Of a DNA stretch of 64,000 nt, positions 8,648 through 20,569 are shown piece by piece (the stretch's first letter is position 1; each line of letters begins with the position of its first letter). Under the pieces are notes generated by a model, which had not been told where the DNA came from, did no database searches, and saw nothing but the letters and a program-made list of their open reading frames with translations. The position numbers and the translations under genes were made by a program. Source of the stretch: Pseudomonas sp. S35 (GTDB lineage Bacteria > Pseudomonadota > Gammaproteobacteria > Pseudomonadales > Pseudomonadaceae); the NCBI RefSeq assembly GCF_009866765.1, contig NZ_CP019431.1:4836001-4900000 (forward strand), written 5' to 3'.

Positions 8648-10609
8648 TCAGTAACCGTGGGATTCACGGGTTTTCTGATACGTGTGGAAATCAATCCACT
8701 CGACCACATCGTAAGGCAGGTACAGCTGCACCCGCGCCCGGGAAATGGCGATGTACACCGCGCAGAGTCGCTGGTCGAACGCATAGGCATCCTTGAATTT
8801 CACGTTGGTCAGCAACTCGGGGGTGAGCAACACCCGATCGAACTCCATGCCGCCCGCGTCTTCTGCCAGCATCAGCAGGCAGCGCTTGCCGGGAACGCCG
8901 CTCAGCCGGTTCAAACGCGTGATATCGGCGACGTTGAAGCCTTTTTCCAACTCACTCTCGACCCACAGGAACGCTTCATCGAACTGGCCGGCCTCACGCA
9001 CCTGCCGCCAGTCGTCCATGTCGCGCAAATACGCATGCGGGCCGTTCTCGTCGTGCTCGTTGCTGTAGAACTGCGGCTTGAATAACGCGATGACACTGAT
9101 CATGAAACGCTGAAGGTCCTGCTGCGCCGCATTGTCGGGAAACCCGAACGGGCAGTTGGCTTGCTGCAATTGAATTGCCCACTTCATGGTGTCCCAGTGG
9201 GATGCGGTCAACACCACGCAGCCTTGCGGCGGCACGAAACCCTGAGGGTAGTGTTCGATGCCGACGTCAGCATCCCGCGCACCCTCGAAAGGAGTCTTGC
9301 ACTTTTGCGAGTGCACGCTGATCAACGGGTTGACCAGGCGCTCAACATTGCGCCCCGAGCGCACGGAATAGCTGATATCGCTGCGGCGGACTTCGCGCCG
9401 CCTATTGACCATCACACCACTGGTCAACTGGTACTCATCGCCAAGGGTGATCAGCACCTGGCGGCCACGCTCGACAATCTGCAACAACGAGGGCGCGATG
9501 TCCTGGCTTTCATCGATCAACACATGGGTGTAACGAGGCGGCACCACGCAACCTTCAAGGCTTGCGCGCTTGATCAGCAATAGCGTCGCAAAATCGGTCT
9601 GGCTGTCCCATTGCGGGTTGGCCACCAGGTAAGTCCACACGCGACTGGAATACTCCAGCAATACCTGGGCGTCCACATTGGACAATGCTTGTTTGAAATG
9701 CGGCAGATGCCTGGCCGACAGGCTGTGATGGGCGCAATGGCAATAGCTTTCAAGCACCTTGAGACAGATGTCGAGCGTTGCCTGGCCGTCGTGCCCACGC
9801 CAGCCATGAATCTCCAGGGCCTGTGACACCGCCAGTTTGCCGGGCAACCTGGCCGGCGTGCCTTTCGCGGGTGGCCGTGCGCCCTGCAACAGCGCCTTGG
9901 CGAAGGCGGCAAATGTCGAACCGACCTTGCTGTCGCGCGCCAGCCCCATGCGCTCGCGCAACGTCGCCAATTTTGCCCCGGTACGTGCCAGCACCAGGGT
10001 TTTTTCTGGCCGCAGGCACTCGACCAACGCACCCAGCAGGTGGCTCTTGCCAATGCCCGCATAACCTTGAACATGCAGGTCTTCGTTCAGGTTGGCGCGA
10101 AAGGTGCGCACCAGCTTGTCCTGGGCCGGGCTCAGCCAGCGTTCGTGGTGGCGGGGCGTAATCATCTGCTGGCTGAATGGGTCGTTGCTGCGCAGGTGGC
10201 GGACCTTGTAGCCGATATCCCATTTACCCGTAGGCAGTAAGTAATCACGCGCCGCAACTTCTTCCGCCGACAACAGCCGCAGGTTGACACTTTTCAGCAC
10301 GTTGAAACCGAAGTACAACTTGCGTGGGTCGAACAACCGGCGGGCTTCGGACAGCAACGCTGCCGTACTGGACAGCGGCGCGTCTATCGCCCAGCCGATC
10401 AGCTTGTCCAGGATGCACTCGGCACCGGAGCTGGTCAGGTCTTTCTCGACGGCCTGGGCCAGATTCTGGATCACCAGCACCGCCGCCAGTTCCGGGTCTG
10501 TCAGTTGGGCCAGGGCCTTGGCACCGTCCTCGCCGAGCAAGACCGTGCAGGTTGCGGACGTGACCGGCAGGAATACGGGGCTGGATAAATCAAAATGTTC
10601 CGGTTGCAT
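8648..10609 (-). CDS. Superfamily 1 (UvrD-like) helicase domain protein
   Basis: The 653-residue product contains SF1 helicase motifs in order: Walker A GYAGIGKS (182-189), motif Ia LVLARTGAKL (206-215), motif II DESQD (366-370), motif III-like LGDEYQL (389-395), and a C-terminal VYIAISRARVQLYLP motif VI. The ATG at 10609 is chosen for its GAGGAC ribosome site; longer in-frame starts would run towards the SRP RNA. The first ~170 residues match nothing I recognise. No nuclease or partner gene is adjacent, so a role in repair, recombination or defence cannot be decided. Confidence 0.75.
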   Translation of the reverse strand: MQPEHFDLSSPVFLPVTSATCTVLLGEDGAKALAQLTDPELAAVLVIQNLAQAVEKDLTSSGAECILDKLIGWAIDAPLSSTAALLSEARRLFDPRKLYFGFNVLKSVNLRLLSAEEVAARDYLLPTGKWDIGYKVRHLRSNDPFSQQMITPRHHERWLSPAQDKLVRTFRANLNEDLHVQGYAGIGKSHLLGALVECLRPEKTLVLARTGAKLATLRERMGLARDSKVGSTFAAFAKALLQGARPPAKGTPARLPGKLAVSQALEIHGWRGHDGQATLDICLKVLESYCHCAHHSLSARHLPHFKQALSNVDAQVLLEYSSRVWTYLVANPQWDSQTDFATLLLIKRASLEGCVVPPRYTHVLIDESQDIAPSLLQIVERGRQVLITLGDEYQLTSGVMVNRRREVRRSDISYSVRSGRNVERLVNPLISVHSQKCKTPFEGARDADVGIEHYPQGFVPPQGCVVLTASHWDTMKWAIQLQQANCPFGFPDNAAQQDLQRFMISVIALFKPQFYSNEHDENGPHAYLRDMDDWRQVREAGQFDEAFLWVESELEKGFNVADITRLNRLSGVPGKRCLLMLAEDAGGMEFDRVLLTPELLTNVKFKDAYAFDQRLCAVYIAISRARVQLYLPYDVVEWIDFHTYQKTRESHGY

Positions 10610-10845
10610 AGGTCCTCGCAGCCAGGGGCCGACGTGCGCCGCATGAATCAGGCAGCCTGCGCAAATCCTCTGCACGCTGTGCAGCCACATTGACGCCAGT
10701 GGTTGTTCAGGGCTCGATTGGATACGGTGCTTGATCGCCAGGCACTGGAGTATGCCGCCATGGGCTGCGCGATGGCAGATGGCAGGAACGCAATTTTTTG
10801 GATTGGGATTGAACGTGTACGGCAAGGAAGAGCGTTATGGAGGCA

Positions 10846-10948
10846 ACCCCACCAGCCACACCCCGGCACACAATGTTCCCGCTGTGGCTGCTGCCTTCCG
10901 GCTCTGACCAGGTTCACGGGTAATCGTTGCGGGGGGACCGATGGGGTC
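10846..10948 (-). ncRNA. ffs: Signal recognition particle 4.5S RNA
   Basis: On the minus strand the conserved SRP domain IV core is present (GGTCAGAGCCGGAAGG, then CAGCAGCC), roughly 10880-10915. The ends pair: GACCCCA at the 5' end with TGGGGTT at the 3' end, closing the hairpin rod of bacterial 4.5S RNA. The RNA binds Ffh and FtsY for co-translational membrane targeting. Exact termini are estimated from the closing stem. It lies upstream of the helicase gene on the same strand. Confidence 0.92.
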
Positions 10949-11079
10949 ACCATAACGACGCTGGCCTCTCGGCAAGCCGCGCCATTGTACCGATCTCATC
11001 GGAAGTTACAACCGTTGGTTCCGGATTAAAAATACGAGGAGGCTCAAGCACTTGCCACAGCCGTCAGCATCACGCCTAT

Positions 11080-11295
11080 CACCTGTGGGAGGGGGCTTGC
11101 CCCCGATAGCGGCCTGCCGGCCAATAAATCAGGTAGCTGACCCGCCGTCATCGGGGCATGGGTATCTACACAACTCTTAACGCCCGCTCACCACAGAAGC
11201 CTAATTGCCATAGATTCAGCATCCACTGGAAGTTGTGTAGATACCCATGCTCATCGGGGGCAAGTCGAATCGTCGCACCGCCCCTCCCACATTAA
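11080..11295. repeat. Cluster of REP-type repeats with a 19-bp inverted pair
   Basis: The ~350 bases between the SRP RNA and the metallopeptidase gene hold no credible gene. 11083-11107 is a GTGGGAGGGGGCTTGCCCCC element. A perfect 19-bp inverted pair (11157-11175 with 11231-11249, core GGTATCTACACAACT) encloses 55 bases. 11264-11291 is an exact inverted copy of 24532-24559. The same units recur at 1494-1601. Confidence 0.75.
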
Positions 11296-11299
11296 TTCG

Positions 11300-12466
11300 T
11301 CATTGTGCCTGCAGCACCTCGTCCGCCCGGCCGCCCTCTTCCTGGATCACCAGGTGAATGAAGTGCAGTTTGGCGATCACCGCCGGCGGCAGTACGAAGG
11401 GATAGAAATCCGGCTGGCCCATGCTGCGCGACAGTTCGTTGAGCATGCCGGCCAGTTCGATCCAGGCGTTGACGAACGACAGGAACGCCGGGCCGCCGGG
11501 GTGTTCGGGGTCGTAGAGCGTGCTGAGGGGGAATGGCTGGTAATCCAGGTCCATCTCGCGGGCGCTCATGCCAAACCCCAGGGCGGTGTCGACGGCGTCC
11601 ATCATGTGCAGGTAATGGGCCCAGGTTTCGGCCCAGTCTTCCCAGGGGTGCATAGTGGCGTAGGCGCTGACGCAGGTCTGCTGCCAGTCCGGACGCGGGC
11701 CGTTCTGGTAGTGCTGGTCGAGCGCCTCGGCATAACTGGCGCGTTCGTCGCCGAACAGGTTGCGAAACGGCTGCTGCCAGTAGGTACCGTTGATCAGACG
11801 GTCCCAGTAGTAATGGCCGACCTCATGGCGAAAGTGTCCGAGCAAGGTGCGGTACGGCTCGCGCATCTGCACGCGGATTTGTTCGCGATGGGCGTCGTCG
11901 GCCTCCTTGATATCGAGGGTGATCAGGCCGTTTGAATGCCCGGTCATGGGCGCATTGCCTTCCAGGTCGATGCCGACAAAGTCGAAGGCCAGGCCGCGGT
12001 CTTCGTCCACACGCTTGGGCACGACGCGCAGGCCCAGACTGATTAATTGTGCGACCAGCCGACGCTTGGCAGTTTCGACTTTGCGCCAGCGTTCGTGGTT
12101 TTCCGGGATCGACAAGTCGGGAATGGTGCGGTTGAGGCTGCAGGCCACACACAGCGGCGCGGTGCTGTGGGCTGGGATCAGCCAGTTGCAGGCGGCCGGG
12201 GTGTCGAGGTTGGCGCAGCGGCGGAAGGCCCCTGCGTCGAGGTTGTCGTCTTGCAGCCAGGTGCCTTCGACGGGGCCGGGTTGTAGGGAGGACAGGCGAC
12301 TCTGCTGGGGTTGGTAGCCCAACAGCGCCGAGCAGGCCAGGCATTGGCTGTTGCGAAAGAACAGCGACTGCCCGCACCGGCATTGCCAGACCTTGCTGTT
12401 ACGCGAGGATTCGGCCATGAACGGTGCGGCGATGCGTGAACTGAGTTGCTCGAAGTAGCGGAACAT
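11300..12466 (-). CDS. Putative zinc-binding metallopeptidase with N-terminal zinc ribbons
   Basis: The 388-residue cytosolic protein starts at the ATG at 12466, with a GGAGAG site seven bases upstream. Cys pairs at residues 29/31 and 42/45, with more at 84/93 and 106/109, suggest zinc ribbons. HEVGH at 214-218 is a classic HExxH zinc-protease motif, and acidic/His residues further on (WEDWAETWAHYLH) could supply the third ligand. This matches the 'putative zinc-binding metallopeptidase' family found beside ligA in pseudomonads. Its substrate is unknown. Confidence 0.78.
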   Translation of the reverse strand: MFRYFEQLSSRIAAPFMAESSRNSKVWQCRCGQSLFFRNSQCLACSALLGYQPQQSRLSSLQPGPVEGTWLQDDNLDAGAFRRCANLDTPAACNWLIPAHSTAPLCVACSLNRTIPDLSIPENHERWRKVETAKRRLVAQLISLGLRVVPKRVDEDRGLAFDFVGIDLEGNAPMTGHSNGLITLDIKEADDAHREQIRVQMREPYRTLLGHFRHEVGHYYWDRLINGTYWQQPFRNLFGDERASYAEALDQHYQNGPRPDWQQTCVSAYATMHPWEDWAETWAHYLHMMDAVDTALGFGMSAREMDLDYQPFPLSTLYDPEHPGGPAFLSFVNAWIELAGMLNELSRSMGQPDFYPFVLPPAVIAKLHFIHLVIQEEGGRADEVLQAQ

Positions 12467-12590
12467 GGCGATCTCTCCCTGGGTGACTGAGACTAGATCA
12501 TTTAGGGCTTGGGATCGTTCCACTTTCCTACAGGGCTGCTGCGCAGCCCGGCGCGGGGCAAGCCCGCTCACTCCAGAAAACCATGCCGCG

Positions 12591-14987
<2,397 letters not shown>

Positions 14988-15035
14988 TCAATATGTTAGT
15001 GCACGGATTCTACAGACAACGCTTAAGATCGAACC

Positions 15036-15905
15036 TCAGCGTTTCTGTGTCAGGGCGCGACGCTCGAACTCGACGATGCGCTGACGGTAGTGTTCGATGG
15101 TCTGGGCGGTCAGGACGCTACGCTGGTCGTCCTTGAGTTCGCCGTTGAGTTCCTGGGACAGCTTGCGGGCAGCAGCCACCATCACGTCGAATGCTTGTTT
15201 CGGGTGACGCGGGCCTGGCAGGCCGAGGAAGAAGCTGACGGCCGGGGTGCTGAACAGGTCGATATCGTCCAGGTCAAAGGTGCCCGGCTTGACCGCGTTG
15301 GCCATTGAGAACAGCACTTCGCCGTTGCCGGCCATGCTTTCGTGGCGATGGAAGATATCCATTTCGCCAAAGCGCAGGCCGCTTTCGAGGATGTTCTGCA
15401 AGAGTGCCGGGCCTTTGAAACCGGCGGCGTCGCGGCAGATCACGCTGATCACCAGCACTTCTTCAGCGGCCGGTTGATCGTTGACCGATTGGCGCGGTGC
15501 GCTGGACGTCTTGCCGACGTTTTCATCCGGGAAATCATCGTCGCGGCTGCTGAAGCTCGGGCCTTCGTCGACGTCGAGGTTCAGGTCGCCCTGGTGCGGC
15601 TCGGCCACCCCGGCGTTGGCACGCTTGCCACGTTTGGAAGAAGGCTCACGGGCTTCACGCAGCGGCGCGCTCATCGACGGCAAGTCGTGTTCGTCCAACT
15701 GCGGCTCTTTATGGGTATCCAGCACACGGGGCGGCCCCAGCAGCTCGGCGCTGCCGTCGTCGTCAGGCAAGTTGGACAGGTTGCGGTCCAGACGGAATTT
15801 GAGCTTGCCCTTGCCACCGCGCATGCGGCGCCAGCCATCAAAAAGAATACCGGCAATGACAATAATGCCGATGACGATCAGCCACTCGCGCAGACCGATT
15901 TCCAT
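15036..15905 (-). CDS. zipA: Cell division protein ZipA
   Basis: Inner-membrane anchor that tethers and stabilises FtsZ at the division ring. The 289-residue protein starts [20 protein letters not shown]: a single N-terminal membrane segment (about 7-23), then a basic stretch ([13 protein letters not shown]), a charged disordered linker to about residue 150, and the C-terminal ZipA domain ([20 protein letters not shown] onward) that binds the FtsZ tail. The ATG at 15905 places the membrane segment at the extreme N terminus, as expected. It lies between smc and ligA. Confidence 0.94.
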   Translation of the reverse strand: MEIGLREWLIVIGIIVIAGILFDGWRRMRGGKGKLKFRLDRNLSNLPDDDGSAELLGPPRVLDTHKEPQLDEHDLPSMSAPLREAREPSSKRGKRANAGVAEPHQGDLNLDVDEGPSFSSRDDDFPDENVGKTSSAPRQSVNDQPAAEEVLVISVICRDAAGFKGPALLQNILESGLRFGEMDIFHRHESMAGNGEVLFSMANAVKPGTFDLDDIDLFSTPAVSFFLGLPGPRHPKQAFDVMVAAARKLSQELNGELKDDQRSVLTAQTIEHYRQRIVEFERRALTQKR

Positions 15906-16127
15906 GTAATCCCGTGCCTCTAATAAAAAATGCTGAAAAATAAGGGGTTTAGCACCGTGCAAACCGCTTTAAAACGTGGCGCCAACTCTATGTTCTGACT
16001 GACGTTTTGCCCACGCACACGAAAAATTGACATTAAACTAGCACGACCAAAGATAACTTTACACAGTTGGCGCGAAATGTGTCGAATTGCCAGCTTTCAG
16101 GCATAGTGGGCAATCTCCTACAGCAGG

Positions 16128-16197
16128 CGCCAACTGTGAGCCACAAGCCCTGAGCTACAAGCTTCAAGCCAACTCACTTGCCACTTGAAGCTTGCCG
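16128..16197. repeat. CAAGCTTCAAGC-type repeat in the smc-zipA spacer
   Basis: The 70 bases after smc contain CTACAAGCTTCAAGCC and an opposed CACTTGAAGCTTGCCG, which can pair. A related but diverged block lies at 57045-57120. It may double as the smc terminator. The rest of the 15906-16197 spacer shows no gene and probably holds the zipA promoter. Confidence 0.55.
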
Positions 16198-19100
16198 CTA
16201 GGCGTCCACCATCGCCATCGCTTCTTCGACATCCACCGCGACCAAACGCGAACAGCCCGGCTCATGCATCGTCACCCCCATCAGTTGATCGGCCATTTCC
16301 ATGGCGATCTTGTTGTGGGTGATATAGATGAACTGCACGGTCTGGGACATCTCTTTAACCAGTCGCGCATAACGTCCAACGTTAGCGTCATCCAATGGGG
16401 CGTCAACTTCGTCGAGCATGCAGAACGGCGCCGGGTTCAACTTGAAGATGGCAAATACCAAGGCCAATGCCGTCAGGGCTTTTTCGCCGCCGGACAACAA
16501 ATGGATGGTGCTGTTCTTCTTGCCCGGAGGCCGCGCCATGATCGTTACCCCTGTATCGAGTAGATCTTCGCCCGTCAGTTCCAAGTAAGCGCTGCCACCG
16601 CCGAAAACTTTCGGGAATAACGCCTGTAAACCGCTATTAATCTGATCAAAGGTATCTTTGAAGCGGTTGCGGGTTTCCTTGTCGATCTTGCGGATCACGT
16701 TTTCCAGGGTGTCCAGGGCTTCGACCAGGTCGGAATCCTGTGCATCCAAGTAACGTTTACGCTCGGACTGCTGCTGGTACTCATCGATGGCCGCGAGGTT
16801 GATCGCGCCGAGACGTTGGATACGTGCAGCAATGCGCTCAAGTTCTTCTTCGGCGTCTTTCTCGTTGGCCTGGGCGGTCAAGGTGTTGAGCACGCCGTGC
16901 AGGTCGTAGCCGTCTTCCAGTAACTGGTCCTGCAGGGTTTTGCGGCGCACGGTCAGGGCTTGCCATTCCATGCGCTGCTGTTCGAGTTGGCCACGGATCA
17001 GTTGGGATTGTTGCTCGGCCTGGGTCCGGCGCTTTTCTGCCTCGCGCAGTTCGCGGTCGGCGTCTTCCAGGGCGATCTGCGCGGTCTTGAGTTCTTCGTC
17101 GACGGTCATGCGCTTGTCGAGCAATTCTTCGAGCTTGAGGCGCAGCTCTTCCAGCGGCGCTTCGCCCTCCTCCAGATTGAGGCTCAGTTGCTCGCGTTTT
17201 TCGGTGAGACGCTCGGACTGCATCTCCAGACGCTCGAGGGCCTGGCGCGTAGAGTCGTGTTGAGCGCGCAGCGAGCCGAGGCGCACCGCCAATTGATGCG
17301 CGTGATCCTTGTGCTGCCGCGCTTCCTGGCGCACGCGGTCAAGGCGTTCGCGCAGGCTGTCGCGCTGTGCCAGCAACAGTTCGCGTTGCTCGGTGTCCAG
17401 GGCCATGCTGTCGAGGGCTTCCTGCAAGTGCAGGCGCGCTTCGCCGATCTGTTCGTGCTCCAGGGCGCGCTGCTCGCCCATCTCCGCCACTTCGTCGTCG
17501 AGACGGGTGCGGCGCAGGGTCAATTGTTCGGCCTTGGCCTTGCTCGCCGACAGCTGCGCCTTCAGCTCGCCTTGCTGGCGCGCTTCGTCCTGCAACAGGC
17601 GGCGCAGGTGTTCGCGGCCGGTCTCCTGCTGGCGCTGGGTGGCGCGCAGGGTTTGCAGTTCGGTTTCGAGGCGTTCGAGGGTGGCTTCGCGTTCTTCGCG
17701 TTCGGCGATCAGGTTGACGATTTCCTGGCCACGGGCCAGAACGCCACTTTGCGCTTCACTGGCGCGGCGCACCCGCAAAAAGTGCCGGCCGACCCAGTAA
17801 CCGTCGCGGCTGATCAGGCTTTCGCCGGCCGCCAACTGACCGCGCTGGGCCAGGGCCTGGTCCAGGGAGTCCACCGGTTTGACCTGGCCCAACCACGGCG
17901 ACAGGTCAATAGCGGCCTCGACCTTATCCAGCAGGCTGCCCGGCACCCGCGCGCCATCGACGGCGGGGCTGAGCAGACGCAGATCGCCCTGGGCAAAACC
18001 GGCCAAGTCGAAATCGCCAAAGTCATCCACCAAAACGGCTTGCAGATCGGCACCGAGCACGGTCTCTACCGCCAGTTCCCAACCGGCTTCGACCTTCAGG
18101 CCTTCCGCCAGCCGTGGGCGCTCGGCCAACTGCTGGTCGCGCAGCCATTCGGCGGTGCCGGTGCCTGGGTCCAGCGCGGCTTGCTGCAAGGCCTCAAGGG
18201 ACGCCAAACGCCCGTTCAAGCGCTGCAAGTCGCCCTGCGCCTGCTGCTGCGCCTGGGTTGCCTGTTGCAGTTGCTGACGCAATTGCTCCAGGCGTTCCAC
18301 TTGCTGCTCTTCGCTGGCCTCCAACTCTTCGAGGGTCATCTCGCTTTCGGCGAGCTGCTCGCTGAGGTCCAATATTGCCGCGTCTTCCGGGTCGGCGGCG
18401 AGCAATACGCGCTCTTCCTGCAAGCGGCGCTGGCGCTCGGCCAGGCGTTCCATGCTGGTTTCCAGTTGCTGGATGCGCGACTGCTGCACCTCGGCCTGGC
18501 GACGTGGCTCGGCCGATTGCAGGTTGAAGGCGTCCCACTGCTCCTGCCAGCCGTGCATGCTGGTTTCGGATTCTTCCAGGGCGGCGGCGGCCTCTTCGGC
18601 GGCGGCGCTGGTGATTTCCTGCTCGGGGGTGAGCATGTCTAGCTCTTCGCCCAACGTCAGCAGCAAGGTACGGTCGTGGCCCAGGTGCGATTCGGTCTCC
18701 AGGCGCGCGCGTTCGGCTTCCTTGAGATCGTCCTGCAACTGGCGCAGGCGCTGCTGGCCGTGCTGGATGCTCTGCTCCACACGGGCAATATCGCCGCCCA
18801 CGGAGTAGAAGCGGCCTTGCACCAGATTGAAGCGCTCGGACAAGTCATGGTGCCCATCGCGCAGGCGCTCGATGCTGGCATCGGCGTTGCGCTGTTCGGC
18901 CACCAGCGCTTCGAAACTGATTTCCTGGGTGCCGATGATCGCTTCGCGCTGGCCCACTTGCTCATTCAGCGCCTGCCAGCGCAGGGCCGACAGCTGCGCC
19001 TTGAGCTGGCGCTCTTCGCCTTTGTACTCTTGATATTTCTCGGCCGCCTGGGCCTGTCGGTGCAGGCGCTCCAACTGGCGCTCCAGCTCGTCGCGCAGGT

Positions 19101-19686
19101 CGGTGAGGCGGGCGAGGTTTTCATGGGTGCGGCGGATGCGGTTCTCGGTCTCGCGGCGGCGCTCCTTGTACTTGGAGATGCCGGCCGCTTCTTCGATGAA
19201 GTTGCGCAGGTCTTCGGGCTTGGCTTCGATCAGCTTGGAGATCATGCCCTGCTCGATGATCGAGTAGCTGCGCGGGCCCAGGCCGGTGCCGAGGAAAATA
19301 TCGGTGATGTCGCGTCGACGGCACTTGGTGCCGTTGAGGAAGTAGCTGTTCTGGCTGTCGCGCGTGACTTTGCGGCGGATGGAGATTTCCGCGTAGGCCG
19401 CGTACTCGCCGATCAGGGTGCCGTCGGAGTTGTCGAACACCAGCTCGATACTCGCCTGGCTCACCGGCTTGCGGCTGGTGGAGCCGTTGAAGATGACGTC
19501 GGTCATCGACTCGCCACGCAGGTTTTTTGCCGAGCTCTCGCCCATCACCCAGCGGACGGCGTCGATGATGTTCGACTTGCCGCAACCATTGGGCCCGACC
19601 ACCGCCGCCATGTTACTGGGGAAGTTCACCGTGGTCGGGTCGACGAAGGATTTGAACCCCGCCAGTTTGATGCACTTGAGCCGCAC
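16198..19686 (-). CDS. smc: Chromosome partition protein Smc
   Basis: ATPase of the SMC condensin complex that organises and segregates the chromosome. The 1162-residue protein has the N-terminal Walker A GPNGCGKSN (residues 32-40), two very long coiled coils (about 165-500 and 660-1000) separated by a hinge (about 510-650), and the C-terminal signature LSGGEKALTALAL followed by Walker B FCMLDEVDAPLD. The start MRLKCIKLAGFKSFVDPTTV is standard. Its ATG lies two bases after the stop of the upstream GntR-family gene, so the two are probably co-transcribed. Confidence 0.97.
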   Translation of the reverse strand: MRLKCIKLAGFKSFVDPTTVNFPSNMAAVVGPNGCGKSNIIDAVRWVMGESSAKNLRGESMTDVIFNGSTSRKPVSQASIELVFDNSDGTLIGEYAAYAEISIRRKVTRDSQNSYFLNGTKCRRRDITDIFLGTGLGPRSYSIIEQGMISKLIEAKPEDLRNFIEEAAGISKYKERRRETENRIRRTHENLARLTDLRDELERQLERLHRQAQAAEKYQEYKGEERQLKAQLSALRWQALNEQVGQREAIIGTQEISFEALVAEQRNADASIERLRDGHHDLSERFNLVQGRFYSVGGDIARVEQSIQHGQQRLRQLQDDLKEAERARLETESHLGHDRTLLLTLGEELDMLTPEQEITSAAAEEAAAALEESETSMHGWQEQWDAFNLQSAEPRRQAEVQQSRIQQLETSMERLAERQRRLQEERVLLAADPEDAAILDLSEQLAESEMTLEELEASEEQQVERLEQLRQQLQQATQAQQQAQGDLQRLNGRLASLEALQQAALDPGTGTAEWLRDQQLAERPRLAEGLKVEAGWELAVETVLGADLQAVLVDDFGDFDLAGFAQGDLRLLSPAVDGARVPGSLLDKVEAAIDLSPWLGQVKPVDSLDQALAQRGQLAAGESLISRDGYWVGRHFLRVRRASEAQSGVLARGQEIVNLIAEREEREATLERLETELQTLRATQRQQETGREHLRRLLQDEARQQGELKAQLSASKAKAEQLTLRRTRLDDEVAEMGEQRALEHEQIGEARLHLQEALDSMALDTEQRELLLAQRDSLRERLDRVRQEARQHKDHAHQLAVRLGSLRAQHDSTRQALERLEMQSERLTEKREQLSLNLEEGEAPLEELRLKLEELLDKRMTVDEELKTAQIALEDADRELREAEKRRTQAEQQSQLIRGQLEQQRMEWQALTVRRKTLQDQLLEDGYDLHGVLNTLTAQANEKDAEEELERIAARIQRLGAINLAAIDEYQQQSERKRYLDAQDSDLVEALDTLENVIRKIDKETRNRFKDTFDQINSGLQALFPKVFGGGSAYLELTGEDLLDTGVTIMARPPGKKNSTIHLLSGGEKALTALALVFAIFKLNPAPFCMLDEVDAPLDDANVGRYARLVKEMSQTVQFIYITHNKIAMEMADQLMGVTMHEPGCSRLVAVDVEEAMAMVDA

Positions 19687-19688
19687 GC

Positions 19689-20348
19689 TTAGGCGTCCGC
19701 CAACGCTGCGATGACCAGCGAGCTGCTGCGCTGGCAGTAGGCCGACAACACTTGGCGAATCTGCGGCACGTCACGGGCCAGTACGGCGGCGAGCAGTTGC
19801 TCGAACAGCGCCAGGTATTCGCTCATGGACGCCTTGCGCTGATCCAGGGCCAGGTAATAGGCGCGGTTCATCGCCGGCTGCAGGTTTTCGACGGTTTCCT
19901 GCAAGTACGGGTTGTTGGCAAAGGGGTACGCGGCGCGCATCACGTTGAAGCATTCTTCGACGAAGGCGCGGATGTCCTCGCGCTCGAAATTGGTCACCAG
20001 GCGCTGCTGGATCTGCACGAACGGCGCCATGTCGGCCTGGGTCTGCCAGCCTTCGGCGACCGCATTGCCGAGCAGGATGTACAGCTCGCTCATCAGCGTG
20101 CACAGGCTCTGCACCTTGTGTGCGGTGAGCTCGGTGACGTGGGCGCCACGGCGCGGCAGGATCGCGATCAAGTGACGGCGTTCGAGGATCAGCAAGGCTT
20201 CGCGCACGGAACCACGGCTGACATTGAGTGCCAACGTGACTTTCTGTTCCTGGATCCGCTCCCCAGGCTTGAGATCGCCGCGAATGATGCGTTCGGCGAG
20301 GTGGTGAGCGATTTGCTCGGCGAGACTGTCCGGCGCCTTGAACGTCAT
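19689..20348 (-). CDS. GntR-family (FCD type) transcriptional regulator, probable xdh regulator
   Basis: The 219-residue protein has an N-terminal winged helix (residues about 8-75, LAEQIAHHLAERIIRGDLKPGERI) and an all-helical FCD ligand-binding domain. It diverges from xdhABC across 280 bases that contain two 14-bp TGACC-type dyads over a likely xdhA promoter, so control of xanthine dehydrogenase is the best guess; the effector may be a purine intermediate. It is also immediately upstream of smc, two bases apart, a conserved Pseudomonas arrangement, so smc transcription may depend partly on this gene's promoter. Confidence 0.85.
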   Translation of the reverse strand: MTFKAPDSLAEQIAHHLAERIIRGDLKPGERIQEQKVTLALNVSRGSVREALLILERRHLIAILPRRGAHVTELTAHKVQSLCTLMSELYILLGNAVAEGWQTQADMAPFVQIQQRLVTNFEREDIRAFVEECFNVMRAAYPFANNPYLQETVENLQPAMNRAYYLALDQRKASMSEYLALFEQLLAAVLARDVPQIRQVLSAYCQRSSSLVIAALADA

Positions 20349-20515
20349 GTTTTCCCTTCAAAATCTTCTATCGGTACAAGCGCGGCAGTGTAGCGCATTG
20401 GCTGGCTGATGGCGCTACGCCCACCGTGGCGAATTTGGCATGAAATAAGCAGCGGTTGAGCGACACAAACCAGCAAAAACGCCGGTTCCAGAAGACTGGA
20501 CCATAATTGTAAGTG

Positions 20516-20527
20516 TTGCGATCGCAA
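20516..20527. promoter_or_regulatory. 12-bp perfect palindrome in the gntR-xdhA spacer
   Basis: TTGCGATCGCAA lies between the two divergent genes. It could be an operator for the regulator's own promoter or a chance methylation-type site. No further support is visible. Confidence 0.35.
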
Positions 20528-20532
20528 TTTCT

Positions 20533-20569
20533 TGACCCTTAGGTCAGAAATTCATTGACCGAAAAGTCA
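20533..20569. promoter_or_regulatory. Two tandem TGACC-N4-RGTCA dyads, candidate operators of the xdh regulator
   Basis: TGACCCTTAGGTCA (20533-20546) and TGACCGAAAAGTCA (20556-20569) start 23 bases apart, about two helical turns. The second overlaps the probable -35 hexamer of xdhA, which fits repression. The likely binder is the divergent GntR/FCD protein, by position only. Confidence 0.55.

Noticed and set aside
10703..11029. 108-codon open frame covering the SRP RNA
   Set aside because: It runs through the conserved 4.5S RNA core and a spacer; no homology or ribosome site is seen.
16960..18642. 560-codon open frame opposite smc
   Set aside because: The Leu/Gln/Phe-rich translation mirrors the smc coiled coils; not a gene.
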